A stretch of 64,000 bases of DNA from Candidatus Sulfotelmatobacter sp. (GCA_025462865.1 JAOAPI010000171.1:62001-126000), one strand, 5' to 3'; shown: positions 24,261-33,534, numbered from the stretch's first letter. The notes: generated by a model not told the origin, from the sequence alone. Program-made: numbers and translations.

Positions 24261-25568
24261 TCATTTCGTTCCCGTGGCCCACTGTTCGAGATCACCGCTG
24301 GCGCGCAGAAGCGAAACCTCACTTCTTTCCAGTTCGAAGGTGACATCCTGCAATGCGATGAATCGTTCACTCGCCTGGCTGCGAGCGCTGTCGAGATCGT
24401 GCAAGTTTGCTGCCCCTGAATTCATGCGCGTTTGGACAGCGTCAATATTTTTCTGCGCGATCTCGTATTCGAGTTCGGCGACATCGTGGGCCGCCTGCAT
24501 CTGAGTGACGGAGCGTTGCAGGCGCAAAGTTTCTTCCGAGATCTGGTTGCGGGCCGCTTCCGCCTGCTTCCTGGCTTTCAGAGCTTCCGACTCGGCCTCC
24601 TGCACTCGAGCGTGCTGCGCATAATTAACAAAGGGAAAGTGAATGGCCACTCCGACGGTGGCATTGTTGGGCTGAAAACTGTGAGGCTGATAAAAGCGCT
24701 GATAGTTATTGTAGGTTGCCAGATTTGCGTACTGCGCGGCAAAATCTATGCTCGGCCACAACGATCTATGTTCTCCTTTTACACGCAAGTACTGAGCGCG
24801 CGCGTGTTCTACGGCAGCTTGCACGGCAGGATTCGCGTCCGCGGCAACCTCCTGTTTTTTGTCCGGGGCAGGCAGTGCGGGGACGGATCCGGGATCGATT
24901 TCGACGGATGCAGAAGCCAAGCCGGTGAGTTTGGAGAGGTGTTCACGGAGAACGTCGGCTGCCCCGTTCGCTTCCGCAAAACGCAGACGCACGCGCGCCA
25001 GGGATAGGCGCGCTCTCGTGCCATCCAATTGGCTGTCGATGCCTTCCTTCACGCGTTGTGCAACAGCTGCCTCCATGTTTTCTGCTGCGGTTTGCGAATC
25101 GCGCAAGGCATTCAAACGCTGCTCCCATTTTGCCAATTCCGCGTAACTCAGCACTGCGTCCTCGATCACCTGGTTGCGCTGGTCCTTTGTGCGGAGGTTG
25201 CTCACGGTGACATCGGACTGGGCGGCACGAATGAAATATTTGAGCGCTGGATTGATCAGTGCCGACTGAGCGCTGACGTTGAACAGCGAGGGCGCAGCAC
25301 CTTCCAGGCTGAGGGGAAACCCATCAGACCAACCGAGTCCAGCTCCCGCAGTAAGTTGTGGAATGTAGCTGTTGCGGAGTTCGCGAAAGCCGGCGGAAGC
25401 ATGCTGGACGTCGGCAGCCGCGATGGCGACTCCGGTGGCATGTTTCAAAGCGAGTTCGACCATCTGCTGGAGAGTTACGGGTTCTGCTAAAAGGGAAGCG
25501 GGCAGGAAGAGCACCACGAATAAAAGTTTATGAATACGGGCGCTAAATCGTTCTGTACGTTTCATCAT
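24261..25568 (-). CDS. TolC-family outer-membrane efflux protein
   Basis: 435 residues with a signal peptide (LLFVVLFLPASLLA). Two OEP-like halves are visible, each with long helices: LQQMVELALKHATGVAIAAADVQ, QVIEDAVLSYAELAKWEQRL, then ALKARKQAEAARNQISEETLRLQ and DAVQTRMNSGAANLHDLDSARSQ. It would form the outer-membrane channel of a tripartite exporter. An HlyD-type adaptor lies 2.5 kb upstream on the same strand, but hslR and an opposite-strand exonuclease gene intervene, so co-transcription is unlikely. The 217 bp after its stop hold no gene. Confidence 0.87.
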   Translation of the reverse strand: MMKRTERFSARIHKLLFVVLFLPASLLAEPVTLQQMVELALKHATGVAIAAADVQHASAGFRELRNSYIPQLTAGAGLGWSDGFPLSLEGAAPSLFNVSAQSALINPALKYFIRAAQSDVTVSNLRTKDQRNQVIEDAVLSYAELAKWEQRLNALRDSQTAAENMEAAVAQRVKEGIDSQLDGTRARLSLARVRLRFAEANGAADVLREHLSKLTGLASASVEIDPGSVPALPAPDKKQEVAADANPAVQAAVEHARAQYLRVKGEHRSLWPSIDFAAQYANLATYNNYQRFYQPHSFQPNNATVGVAIHFPFVNYAQHARVQEAESEALKARKQAEAARNQISEETLRLQRSVTQMQAAHDVAELEYEIAQKNIDAVQTRMNSGAANLHDLDSARSQASERFIALQDVTFELERSEVSLLRASGDLEQWATGTK

Positions 25569-25751
25569 TTTTCACCTTTGAGGCAGCCTGGGAAGATTCT
25601 ACGGACAATCTGATGCGAGGGATCATGATAAAGGGTAGCCGCAGGAGATCTTGTCCGATTTGTTTTACGGGGATCATTGGGGTCGCAACAAGCTCCGGCT
25701 TAGAAGGAACTGAGGAGTGAACGGAAGACTGCGAACTCCCCGCGATCGCGC

Positions 25752-26132
25752 TCATCCTCGGCCGCGGAATTGTATGATCCTTCGGCGATTACGTTTCGAA
25801 GGTCTGCCTGCAGGCAGTTCTTCGAACTGCTTCATGGCTTTACGCTCGGCTGCCACCTTCTGGCGAAGTTCGCGGCTCGCGTCGCTCTCGCGGTAGAGCG
25901 TTTGCGCCACCGAGGCGGGGCCGCGCACTTCGCTGAGAAGCAGCACTTCCACCTCAAAATCTCCGCCGTCGTTGGTGATTCGCAACCTGTCCCCGACACG
26001 AACTTCGCGGGCGGGCTTGGCAGGCTGCCCATTGAATTGAATCCTGCTCAGTTCACATGCACGCGCGGCTAAGGATCGGGTCTTGAAGAATCTGGCGGCC
26101 CAGAGCCATTTATCCATTCGCACAGAGCTCAT
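25752..26132 (-). CDS. hslR: S4-domain RNA-binding heat-shock protein (Hsp15-like)
   Basis: 126 residues. The S4 fold is at residues 6-70 (MDKWLWAARFFKTRSLAARACELSRIQFNG, PAREVRVGDRLRI). The C-terminus is basic (KRNRRRIIQFRGRG), as in Hsp15, which rescues stalled 50S-nascent-chain complexes. M6 is an alternative start that begins at the domain edge. It is divergent from the exonuclease gene across a 116-bp gap. Confidence 0.85.
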   Translation of the reverse strand: MSSVRMDKWLWAARFFKTRSLAARACELSRIQFNGQPAKPAREVRVGDRLRITNDGGDFEVEVLLLSEVRGPASVAQTLYRESDASRELRQKVAAERKAMKQFEELPAGRPSKRNRRRIIQFRGRG

Positions 26133-26248
26133 AATTGATTTTTCCTGCGAGCCAACAAGTCAGCCTGAGAACTCATCCCGTATTCGAAATAATTCCGAGA
26201 TGCCAACTCGATCCTATAACATGACTTGCAGAAAAATATTGGAGTTAC

Positions 26249-27133
26249 ATGGACGTTTATCTAGTCGATGGGACCTATGAACTGTTCCGACATTTTTTCG
26301 CCGTCCCCGCCTCTGCCGATGTGAACGGACAAGAAATCGGCGCCGTGCGCGGCGTCCTGACTTCCGTCTTGTCCCTGATCATGGGCGGTGCAAGCTACGT
26401 GGGCGTCGCTACGGATCATGTCGTGGAATCTTTTCGCAACGATCTCTATCCGGGATATAAGACCAGCGAAGGTGTGCCGGAGGAGTTGCTCTCGCAGTTT
26501 CCTATTCTTGAGGAAGCGCTTCAGGCCATGGGCGTGATGGTGTGGCCGATGGTGTATTACGAGGCTGACGACGCGCTCGCTTCCGCCGCCGTTAAAGCCG
26601 CAAGGGATGAGCGGGTGCGCCAGGTATTCATTTGCACACCGGATAAAGACCTAGCCCAATGCGTGGTGGGCACCCGAATTTTGCAATTGGATCGCAGGCG
26701 CAATATTTTGCGCGATGAAGCTGGAGTTGCAGCGAAGTTCGGGGTGAACCCGCAATCGATTCCAGACTATCTCGCAGTTGTAGGCGACAGCGCAGATGGA
26801 TTTCCCGGTGTGCCGGGCTGGGGCGTCAAGGCTGCGGCTCTTACGTTCTCTCAGTACCCGCACCTCGAAGATATTCCGAAAGATTGGAAAGAATGGCATC
26901 CGTCCATTCGAAAGGCCCGTGGGCTGTCGGAATCACTCTTCAATGCCTGGAATGATGCGCTGTTATTCCGCACGCTTGCCACTCTGCGGCTGGACGTGCC
27001 GGTGTTCGATTCGGTCGATGAGCTTCGTTGGAAGGGACCGCGTCCGGCTTTCGAGGAACAGTGCCGCCGAATGAACGCTCTCAATCTGCTTGGGCGCATT
27101 GATGGGGGATCCATGATTCGAGAGGATCAATGA
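26249..27133 (+). CDS. 5'-3' exonuclease (flap endonuclease family)
   Basis: 294 residues related to the N-terminal nuclease domain of DNA polymerase I but free-standing. Metal-site motifs are YLVDGTYELFRHFFA, TDHVVESFRNDLYPGYK, EADDALAS, TPDKDLAQCV and VVGDSADGFPGVPGWGVKAA (helix-hairpin-helix region). GGAG lies 4 bp before ATG 26249. Such solo proteins act on flaps or RNA-DNA primers in some bacteria. No polymerase is fused or adjacent. Confidence 0.85.
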   Translation: MDVYLVDGTYELFRHFFAVPASADVNGQEIGAVRGVLTSVLSLIMGGASYVGVATDHVVESFRNDLYPGYKTSEGVPEELLSQFPILEEALQAMGVMVWPMVYYEADDALASAAVKAARDERVRQVFICTPDKDLAQCVVGTRILQLDRRRNILRDEAGVAAKFGVNPQSIPDYLAVVGDSADGFPGVPGWGVKAAALTFSQYPHLEDIPKDWKEWHPSIRKARGLSESLFNAWNDALLFRTLATLRLDVPVFDSVDELRWKGPRPAFEEQCRRMNALNLLGRIDGGSMIREDQ

Positions 27134-27161
27134 AATCCTAGCCGCGCGGAGGGACAAGCAT

Positions 27162-28139
27162 CTATCGCGTCGCGCGCTTCAACCCATCCTGCGCGGGACG
27201 ATAGGTGTGGGCCAGGGCGAGAGCGGTGCGATACTCCTCCGCGGCAGCGGCGCGATCCCCTTGTTTTTCGAACACTTCCCCCAGCAGACAATGGGCTTTG
27301 AAGACCGGCGCATCTTCTACGGTGGAAGAAGCAAAGTACCGCCGCAGAAGGCGCACGGCCAGCGCATAGTCGCGATTGGTCCGAAGTAGAATGCTGGCGC
27401 CATCGACCAACGCTGCGGGATGATCCAACGGGCTCGACTCCAGAGTGTGCAAGGCCTGATCCATTTCCCGCAGGCGGTTCACGTGATGGTAGAAGCCGGC
27501 CAGATTCAACCAGGCGCGTGCGCCTCCGTGACTGGCTTCGATCGCAATGCGGTATTGCTGCTCCGCATCATCGTTGTTTTTATTTTTTTCGGCGATCCTT
27601 CCCCGCACCCAGTGGGACATGGCGGGGTTCAACGGAGCGATGAGGGCGGCTTGCGCACGGGCTTTATCTTTGCCGCCGCCGACAACGCCGGGGGCTTCAA
27701 GATAGAATTCCGCGAGATCGGTGCGGGCTTCCCAACTGTTGGGGGAGAGTTCGACGGCGCGTTCAAATTCATTGCGAACTTTCTTTGCCAGGCCAGCCGC
27801 ACTCAAGAATCCTGCCCGATCCGCTTTCTCGCCATAGATGCGTCCCAGCCACAGGTGGTAGAGCCCATTGTTGGGCTCGAGAGCGATGGCCTTTTCACAG
27901 GCCGGAATTCCCGCGTCCCACGCGTTGAGTTCGAAGTGGGCGCGGCAAAGAAGGTTATATGTTTCCGCCGAGGGAGAGGCGTGGATTTGCTGCTGAAGAG
28001 TTTGTAAGGCCTCATCCACGCGGCCGCCAGCGAGAAGGTTCTCGGGTGACTCGGCAGCATTCGCCAAGGAAAAGGAGAGCAATAATAGCGCTGCAAAAAA
28101 AACTCGTGCAGGATAACCGATGTCGTTGGTCCACTTCAT
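27162..28139 (-). CDS. Secreted TPR-repeat protein
   Basis: 325 residues with a signal peptide (VFFAALLLLSFSLANA) and about six TPR-like helix pairs, including AGIPACEKAIALEPNNGLYHLWLGRIYG-type and DDAEQQYRIAIEASHGGARAWLNLAGFYH-type units. No enzymatic motif. It starts 3 bp after the adaptor gene ends, so the two are surely co-transcribed, and it may scaffold the exporter in the periplasm. Its 3' end is convergent with the exonuclease gene, 28 bp apart. Confidence 0.83.
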   Translation of the reverse strand: MKWTNDIGYPARVFFAALLLLSFSLANAAESPENLLAGGRVDEALQTLQQQIHASPSAETYNLLCRAHFELNAWDAGIPACEKAIALEPNNGLYHLWLGRIYGEKADRAGFLSAAGLAKKVRNEFERAVELSPNSWEARTDLAEFYLEAPGVVGGGKDKARAQAALIAPLNPAMSHWVRGRIAEKNKNNDDAEQQYRIAIEASHGGARAWLNLAGFYHHVNRLREMDQALHTLESSPLDHPAALVDGASILLRTNRDYALAVRLLRRYFASSTVEDAPVFKAHCLLGEVFEKQGDRAAAAEEYRTALALAHTYRPAQDGLKRATR

Positions 28140-28142
28140 TCG

Positions 28143-29393
28143 CTACGGAACCACTTTTACGCGGGCGCCGTCGGTCAGCGGTTTGGGGCCAACTGGGGCC
28201 AAGGCGACAACGGCATTCTCAGGAAGTCCCGAGGCGATTTCGACCCGCGTTAGGTTCTGAAGGGAGACTTGCACTTCACGGCGTTTGAGAACGCCATCTT
28301 CTACTTGATAGACGTACGGCTTGGCATCGTCCATGCGCACAGCTTCGCGACGCACCGTGAGCACTTGACTGCGTTCGGCTGTAATGACGGTGACCCCGAC
28401 GTTGACGTTGGGTAGCAGGCGCAGGTCGTGATTATCAACTGTGCAGGTGACTTCGCCTACGTTGCGGGAGCCGCGCAGTTTGACGGTGGCCGGGATGGTG
28501 CTGACAGAACCCTTCCAGACGCGGTCTGGCAAAGCGTCCCACGTGACTTCGATCTTCTGCCCGGGGGCAAGGCGGCCGATATCCGGTTCGTCAACGAATG
28601 TGCGCACCAGCATCTGTGAAAGATCACCTACCTGCAGCAGGAGATCTCCAGTCTGCACGTACGCGCCCTGCTTGACTGGAAGCGTGTAGACCACGCCATC
28701 AAAAGGAGCGCGGACGCTCGACTTTTGCAGGGCATTTTCCGCGGCGTCGAAGGCGGCTTGCGCTTCCGCTCCCTGAGCCTGAACCTTCGCCACCTCGGGC
28801 TGCGAATAGCGATCCTTCTTTTTCTGCTCGAGCAGGGTGACATCGGCTTGCGTGCGCTGCAAATCATCTTCCGCCTGTTTAACCTCACCGGCGGAGGCCG
28901 CGCCTTGCTGGCTCAAGCGGCGTAGCGCATCCAGATTGCGCTGAGCGGCGTCGCGCGCAGCGTGCGCTTTGATCAGTTGGGAATCGAGCGTAAGCATTTC
29001 TTCGCGCGTACCACCCGTACTCAGGTCGGCGTCGTTGGCTTGCGCCGCCTTCATCTGGGCCTGGGCTCGCGCCGCCTGGCTGCGAAGGTCACCATCATCG
29101 AGTTGCAAGAGGAGCTGCCCGCGACGAACGTGATCTCCCTCTTTCACAAGCAGACGCCTTACAACCGTCGGTACCGGTGAGTGCGCCTCGAAATTGCGAA
29201 TAGGTTCGACCTTGCCGTTGGTGGAAATCAGGCTGCGGATCGAACCTCGCTCGACGGTCGTAGTTCGGATCCGGATCGGGCCCTGGCGAATGAATACGGG
29301 GACCAAAGCGAGTGCTGCGACAACTCCCACTGCAAGCCAGGTGCGGCGCTTTCGCGATGCAGGCTGTCCATTCGAATTGTGGTTTGTTGCCAA
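28143..29393 (-). CDS. HlyD/RND-type membrane-fusion (periplasmic adaptor) protein
   Basis: 416 residues with one N-terminal membrane anchor (TWLAVGVVAALALVPVFI), split lipoyl domain (VVRRLLVKEGDHVRRGQLLLQLDDGDL ... SSVRAPFDGVVYTLPVKQGAYVQTGDLLLQVGD), a coiled-coil hairpin about 110-220, a beta-barrel, and a membrane-proximal domain. It bridges inner-membrane pump and TolC. No ABC or RND pump gene is in this window. It heads the unit with the TPR protein. Confidence 0.87.
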   Translation of the reverse strand: MATNHNSNGQPASRKRRTWLAVGVVAALALVPVFIRQGPIRIRTTTVERGSIRSLISTNGKVEPIRNFEAHSPVPTVVRRLLVKEGDHVRRGQLLLQLDDGDLRSQAARAQAQMKAAQANDADLSTGGTREEMLTLDSQLIKAHAARDAAQRNLDALRRLSQQGAASAGEVKQAEDDLQRTQADVTLLEQKKKDRYSQPEVAKVQAQGAEAQAAFDAAENALQKSSVRAPFDGVVYTLPVKQGAYVQTGDLLLQVGDLSQMLVRTFVDEPDIGRLAPGQKIEVTWDALPDRVWKGSVSTIPATVKLRGSRNVGEVTCTVDNHDLRLLPNVNVGVTVITAERSQVLTVRREAVRMDDAKPYVYQVEDGVLKRREVQVSLQNLTRVEIASGLPENAVVALAPVGPKPLTDGARVKVVP

Positions 29394-29582
29394 CCTGTTT
29401 TCTTTCAGGACGCGGCGAGGACAATTGCAAGTCTTAATTTACCACTCGGGCCCCCACGAAAAGCATCTACACGTTCCCGAGCCATTGCATGGTTAGATGC
29501 TGCCGGGGCTTCGCGGATGCCAATGTCTGAGTCCGCAACGGAACTCCCTCGCCTTCCGATCTCAACCGCTACAATAAACGTT

Positions 29583-30002
29583 ATGCCAAAAGCTTCCCAC
29601 TACACGCCACAACACGCTGCTGCCGGGCTGGATGCAAGCTTTCCTGAGATAGAAACCTGGCCAAACCAATTTCCGGGTTACGAAATTGTGATTGATGATC
29701 CGGAGTTCACGTCGGTTTGTCCAAAGACCGGCCTGCCTGATTTTGGTGTAATCACGTTACGGTACCAGCCCAATAAGGTGTGCCTGGAGCTGAAATCCTA
29801 CAAAGAATATTTGCATGTGTATCGGAACCTAGGAATTTTTCAGGAGAACGTGGTCAACCGGGTTCTTGAAGACGTAGTGCGCTGGGCGAAGCCGGTGTGG
29901 GCCGAGGTGAAGGGAGAGTTCCGTCCGCGAGGAGGGATCTCGACGACCGTGGTAGCAAGGTGGCCGAGGGTGCAGGGAAAGGGGACGCTGGGAAAAAAGT
30001 AG
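29583..30002 (+). CDS. queF: NADPH-dependent preQ0 reductase QueF
   Basis: 139 residues from ATG 29583; an in-frame ATG at 29523 would add 20 residues. Single-domain (unimodular) QueF, which reduces the nitrile preQ0 to preQ1 in queuosine synthesis. The catalytic cysteine is C46 and the acid D53 (SVCPKTGLPDFG). The NADPH motif is E69-L-K71-S-Y-K74, followed by GIFQENVVNRVLEDVV. Q87 stands where some QueF proteins have His before the conserved E88. Other queuosine genes are not nearby. Divergent from the adaptor gene. Confidence 0.92.
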   Translation: MPKASHYTPQHAAAGLDASFPEIETWPNQFPGYEIVIDDPEFTSVCPKTGLPDFGVITLRYQPNKVCLELKSYKEYLHVYRNLGIFQENVVNRVLEDVVRWAKPVWAEVKGEFRPRGGISTTVVARWPRVQGKGTLGKK

Positions 30003-30016
30003 TCAGCCGTAGACGC

Positions 30017-30523
30017 TTACCGGTGACGACGCTTGCGGCGCTGCCTTGGGAACATGCGCGGGTCATAGTTTAAGGGCTCAATTGCCGACACGACGATTTT
30101 CTGAAAGCCCGTGTGATGCGGGTTGAGTAGCCAGTTGTTTTCATTAGGGGCCAGAGCGGAAGGCACAATCAAGACGCAGCGCTCACCTTTTTGGACGAAT
30201 TCGTCCCCCAGGCGCGCGAGCTCCGCCGATGCCGGGGATCGTCGCCAATGGGCTGGAAGTTCATCCGATCTGACACGTTGCTTCGGGAGATCATCCGGAA
30301 TATCTGCAGTGACCAGAACCAAATCTGGCGGTGCCTCGTCGGCGTCAAGATGAACAAAATATTCCAGCATGGCCAGCGATTGATGTTCGGAAGTGTAGGA
30401 AAGACGAGTGCCGGCGCTCGACCAACGGCCGCCGTATCGGTACGCACCTTCGCCATCCAAAGGAGCGCGCGCGAAAGCCTTCCGTAACACTCGATACACC
30501 TGCTTCGAATGAAGCTGGGTCAA
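30017..30523 (-). CDS. RES-domain toxin
   Basis: 168 residues of the RES family (NAD+-consuming toxins with an ADP-ribosyltransferase-like fold). Motifs: YRVLRKAFARAPLDGEGAYRYGGRWSS at the N-terminus, YTSEHQSLAMLEYFVHL and LVPSALAPNENNWLLNPHH-type segments with R, Y, E and S residues of the proposed active site. The C-terminus is very basic (RQRRKRRHR). It overlaps its antitoxin gene by 4 bp (ATGA), the standard order of antitoxin first. Confidence 0.9.
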   Translation of the reverse strand: MTQLHSKQVYRVLRKAFARAPLDGEGAYRYGGRWSSAGTRLSYTSEHQSLAMLEYFVHLDADEAPPDLVLVTADIPDDLPKQRVRSDELPAHWRRSPASAELARLGDEFVQKGERCVLIVPSALAPNENNWLLNPHHTGFQKIVVSAIEPLNYDPRMFPRQRRKRRHR

Positions 30524-30957
30524 CTGATTCCGCCAAAGGCGATCCGTCCTAGTACGTTCTCAACCTGCCGAGCGCCCAATTCTGTGTCGATGGCGTTGAC
30601 CGGGGCAGCATTTCCCAAGGCACGATTGGAGCGTTTCAGCCAGCGCGAGGCACTTGAACGGTCGCCCAGGCTCTGATGTGCCAGGGCGACGATGCGGGCT
30701 AATCGGTAAAGACGATCGGATTCGAAGCGCGCCAACCGGCCGCTGCGGCGCCTGCGCTGCAGGCTGCGCGGGGAGAGATCAAGAGCGTCGGCGAGTTCTT
30801 TGAGGGTAAGACCGGAAGCGCGCATCAGCTCTTCGACGACCGCCGGAGGGAATCCGTTGCGGATTGCCTCGGAAAGGTCGCGTTGGCTGGCCAGATTTCG
30901 TCCCAGAACTTTTCGGCCACCCAGTTCTTTTACCACCGCACGGAGTTCATTTACCAT
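30520..30957 (-). CDS. Xre/ParS-type antitoxin of the RES pair
   Basis: 145 residues. An N-terminal helix-turn-helix lies around ELMRASGLTLKELADALDLSPRSLQRRRRSGRL, and a C-terminal toxin-binding (DUF2384-like) region has ESDRLYRLARIVALAHQSLGD, ASRWLKRSNRALGNAAPVNAI and GARQVENVLGRIAFG. It neutralises the RES toxin and should repress the operon. Its start codon lies inside a palindrome (30955-30982). Confidence 0.92.
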   Translation of the reverse strand: MVNELRAVVKELGGRKVLGRNLASQRDLSEAIRNGFPPAVVEELMRASGLTLKELADALDLSPRSLQRRRRSGRLARFESDRLYRLARIVALAHQSLGDRSSASRWLKRSNRALGNAAPVNAIDTELGARQVENVLGRIAFGGIS

Positions 30958-30982
30958 TTGTCGTCTATTCTAGCGACAAATG
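30955..30982 (-). promoter_or_regulatory. Palindromic operator of the RES/Xre pair
   Basis: Perfect 9-bp arms: CATTTGTCG (30955-30963) and CGACAAATG (30974-30982), with a 10-bp spacer. The left arm includes the antitoxin start codon, so a bound repressor would block both transcription and initiation. Autorepression is inferred. Confidence 0.72.
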
Positions 30983-31042
30983 TCGTCATGGTCAATTGTG
31001 CATGCGTGGGGAGTCAGAGGCGTCGGTTCTCAAATTGCGGCC

Positions 31043-32302
31043 ATGTTATATTCGCTCGATCCCGTGACTTCCGCGAAACTTCAACCGCGAACCGCGCTGA
31101 TCGTTCTTACGGCGCTGAATCTGCTGAATTATGCAGATCGCAACGTCTTGTTCGCGGTGCAGCCGCTGGTGCAGGACGAGTTCCATCTGAGCAAGACGCA
31201 GATCGGCTATCTCACCAGCGCCTTCCTTGGTTTTTACATGCTGGCCGCACCCTTCGTGGGGCCACTGGCGGATCGTTACTCGCGCAAACTCATTATTGTT
31301 TTCGGAGCCATCTTCTGGAGCGGCCTGACGCTTCTGACGGCGGTGACCCATACTTACACGGAGTTGTTGATCCGGCACACGCTGGTCGGAGTCGGGGAGG
31401 CTACGTTTGTCACTATTGCACCGACTTTTGTTGCCGATCTCTTTGAGGAAGGGAAACGCGGCCGAATTCTAGGAGTGTTCTATCTGGCGATTCCAGTGGG
31501 ATCGGCCGCGGGATATTTGCTCGGAGGCTATCTGGCTCCGCATCACGGCTGGCGTTTTCCGTTCTACATTGCGGCGGCTCCAGGCTTTTTGTTGGCGATT
31601 GCGGTGCTGTTTCTTAAAGAGCCGGAGCGAGGGCAATTTGATTCGCTGAAAGGCACTCCGGAGCGGACGACCGTGCTGGGACTGGCGCGCAATCCGGCGT
31701 TTCTGACAGCCACACTAGGCATGGCGGCGATGACTTTTTCTCTGGGCGGCATCCAGGTGTGGATGCCGCAGTTTCTCTACAGCGAGCGCCACTACACTTT
31801 GGAAGCCGCTAACCTGACCTTTGGCCTGATCATTGTCGCGGACGGAATTCTTGCCGCACTGACAGGTGGGTGGCTCGGCGATTATCTGCTGCGGCGTATG
31901 AAGAGTTCTTACTATTTGGTCTCGGCAGCCAGCATGGCGTTGGGCGTCCCAGCAATGATTGTGGCTTTGTTCGTCAAAGGCAGAATCATGATTCCGGCCA
32001 TTGCGGTGGCGGCGTTTTTTCTTCTTCTTAATACGGCGCCACTGAATGCGGCTGTGATCAATTCGGTCGACGCGCACATCCGGGCGACAGCGATAGCGGT
32101 AAACATATTTATTATTCACATCCTGGGAGATGTGCCTTCACCCACCATGATGGGATGGGTGGCTGACAAGCGCTCCCTGCAAGCGGCGTTTACTCTGCCG
32201 GTGATTGCGATGGTGGTCTCATCGGCAATACTGTTTTATGGAATGAGATTCGCGCCGCCGGTAAGCATCGACGGCGGATCCGGTGGGGCAGGGAAGACCT
32301 AA
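31043..32302 (+). CDS. MFS transporter, Spinster-like
   Basis: About 419 residues from ATG 31043 (the frame opens at 30980, but that start lies in the RES/Xre operator). Twelve predicted helices with MFS signatures DRNVLFAVQPLVQDEF in helix 1, FVGPLADRYSRKLIIVFG in loop 2-3, and FYLAIPVGSAAGYLLGGYLA in helix 5. Resembles the Spinster/major-facilitator group that exports sugars or lipids. It is followed 5 bp later by a glycosyltransferase gene, so the pair may handle a glycosylated lipid; this is inference. Confidence 0.8.
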   Translation: MLYSLDPVTSAKLQPRTALIVLTALNLLNYADRNVLFAVQPLVQDEFHLSKTQIGYLTSAFLGFYMLAAPFVGPLADRYSRKLIIVFGAIFWSGLTLLTAVTHTYTELLIRHTLVGVGEATFVTIAPTFVADLFEEGKRGRILGVFYLAIPVGSAAGYLLGGYLAPHHGWRFPFYIAAAPGFLLAIAVLFLKEPERGQFDSLKGTPERTTVLGLARNPAFLTATLGMAAMTFSLGGIQVWMPQFLYSERHYTLEAANLTFGLIIVADGILAALTGGWLGDYLLRRMKSSYYLVSAASMALGVPAMIVALFVKGRIMIPAIAVAAFFLLLNTAPLNAAVINSVDAHIRATAIAVNIFIIHILGDVPSPTMMGWVADKRSLQAAFTLPVIAMVVSSAILFYGMRFAPPVSIDGGSGGAGKT

Positions 32303-32307
32303 GCGGG

Positions 32308-33534
32308 ATGCATTACTTTCACTGGATTGCAGGCACGATTCTTGCGGTGGCATGGTTTTCTCGGATTGTCGACGCGGCCATCGGCATGCCGAGCGTGGCC
32401 AACATCTCAAAGGCTGAGTGGAACCGGAATCCGGTTACGGCTTCGGGAAATGTTTCGTCCGGCAACCTTTCTTCCGACAATCTTTCATCCGCGAATCCAC
32501 GGGTTTCCATTATTGTGCCGGCACGGAACGAAGAGAGAGATATTGAACAATCTTTGACCAGCCTGCTCGCACTCGACTACGACAATTATGAAGTGATCGC
32601 AGTGAATGACCGCTCCACCGACCGCACTGGAGAGATCATGGAGCGCGTCGCCCAAAGATTCGCCAATGATTCACGCTGTCGCTTGCGAGTGATTCATCAC
32701 CGGGAATTGCCGGATGGATGGTTGGGCAAGACCCATGCCATGTGGACAGCCACAAACGAAGCCCGCGGCGACTGGCTTCTGTTTACCGACGCCGATGTCT
32801 TGTTCAAACCGGACTCAGTGCGGCGAGCGCTGGCATACGCCGAGGCGGAGCGGGCAGATCACGTTGTGCTCTTTCCGCAGATGATTATGAAGCGACCGGG
32901 CGAATACATGATGATCGCTTTTTTTCAGACCATGTTCGTTTTCGGTCATCGGCCATGGAAGGTCGCAGATCCGAAGTCGAAGGACCACATGGGCGTCGGC
33001 GCATTCAACCTGATTCGACGCAGCGTTTATGAAGCAGTGGGCACATACGAGGCCTTGCGCATGGAAGTGCTGGACGACATGAAGCTGGGCAAGGTAGTGA
33101 AAAATGCGGGCTATGCGCAACGCAACGTTTTCGGCGGCGATCTGATTTCGATTCGTTGGGCGCGAGGCGCTCGTGGAGTGGTCAATAATCTGACAAAGAA
33201 TTTCTTTGCAGTACTGTCATTCCAGTGGCCGCGCACGATAATTTCTGCGCTCGGACTCGCCTTCCTGAATCTGATGCCTTTTGCAGGAATATGGCTGACA
33301 CACGGCTGGGAGCGGCTGCCATACGCCATCGCGCTGGCGTCGATGTTTTCAATTTATGTGGGGATGTCGTGGCGTTCTGGAGTTCCAGCCTATTACTTCT
33401 TGCTGCATCCGGTGAGCACCGCGCTGTTTATCTACACCTTGTTGCTTTCGATGTTCCATGCGTTGTGGAACGATGGAATTATCTGGCGGGGGACAAGGTA
33501 TCCGCTTGAGGAGTTGAGGAAAGGGATGGTGTAG
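32308..33534 (+). CDS. Membrane-bound family 2 glycosyltransferase
   Basis: 408 residues. One N-terminal helix, then GT-A domain with VSIIVPARNEERDIEQSL, VNDRSTDRTGEIMER, the DAD motif (LFTDADVLF), DGWLGKTHAMWTATNEARGDW and a catalytic-acid region LEVLDDMKLGKVV. Three C-terminal helices follow. Resembles HpnB and CrtQ-like enzymes but the family subtype is not certain. Residues about 45-64 (SGNVSSGNLSSDNLSSANP) are encoded by a 15-bp minisatellite. Confidence 0.82.
   Translation: MHYFHWIAGTILAVAWFSRIVDAAIGMPSVANISKAEWNRNPVTASGNVSSGNLSSDNLSSANPRVSIIVPARNEERDIEQSLTSLLALDYDNYEVIAVNDRSTDRTGEIMERVAQRFANDSRCRLRVIHHRELPDGWLGKTHAMWTATNEARGDWLLFTDADVLFKPDSVRRALAYAEAERADHVVLFPQMIMKRPGEYMMIAFFQTMFVFGHRPWKVADPKSKDHMGVGAFNLIRRSVYEAVGTYEALRMEVLDDMKLGKVVKNAGYAQRNVFGGDLISIRWARGARGVVNNLTKNFFAVLSFQWPRTIISALGLAFLNLMPFAGIWLTHGWERLPYAIALASMFSIYVGMSWRSGVPAYYFLLHPVSTALFIYTLLLSMFHALWNDGIIWRGTRYPLEELRKGMV
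32440..32499 (+). repeat. 15-bp tandem repeat within the glycosyltransferase gene
   Basis: Four degenerate 15-bp units starting at 32440, 32455, 32470 and 32485 encode S-G/S/A-x-N-x repeats linking the membrane helix to the catalytic domain. In-frame copy number changes are possible. Confidence 0.7.

Noticed and set aside
25543-25755. A 70-codon minus frame overlapping hslR by ATGA
   Set aside because: No recognisable fold or signal, and it overlaps the tolC start by 26 bp. Overlap may be chance.
32308-33534. Naming the glycosyltransferase hpnB
   Set aside because: General GT2 motifs fit, but it is 8 kb from hpnJ, paired with an MFS gene, and HpnB-specific residues cannot be verified by eye.
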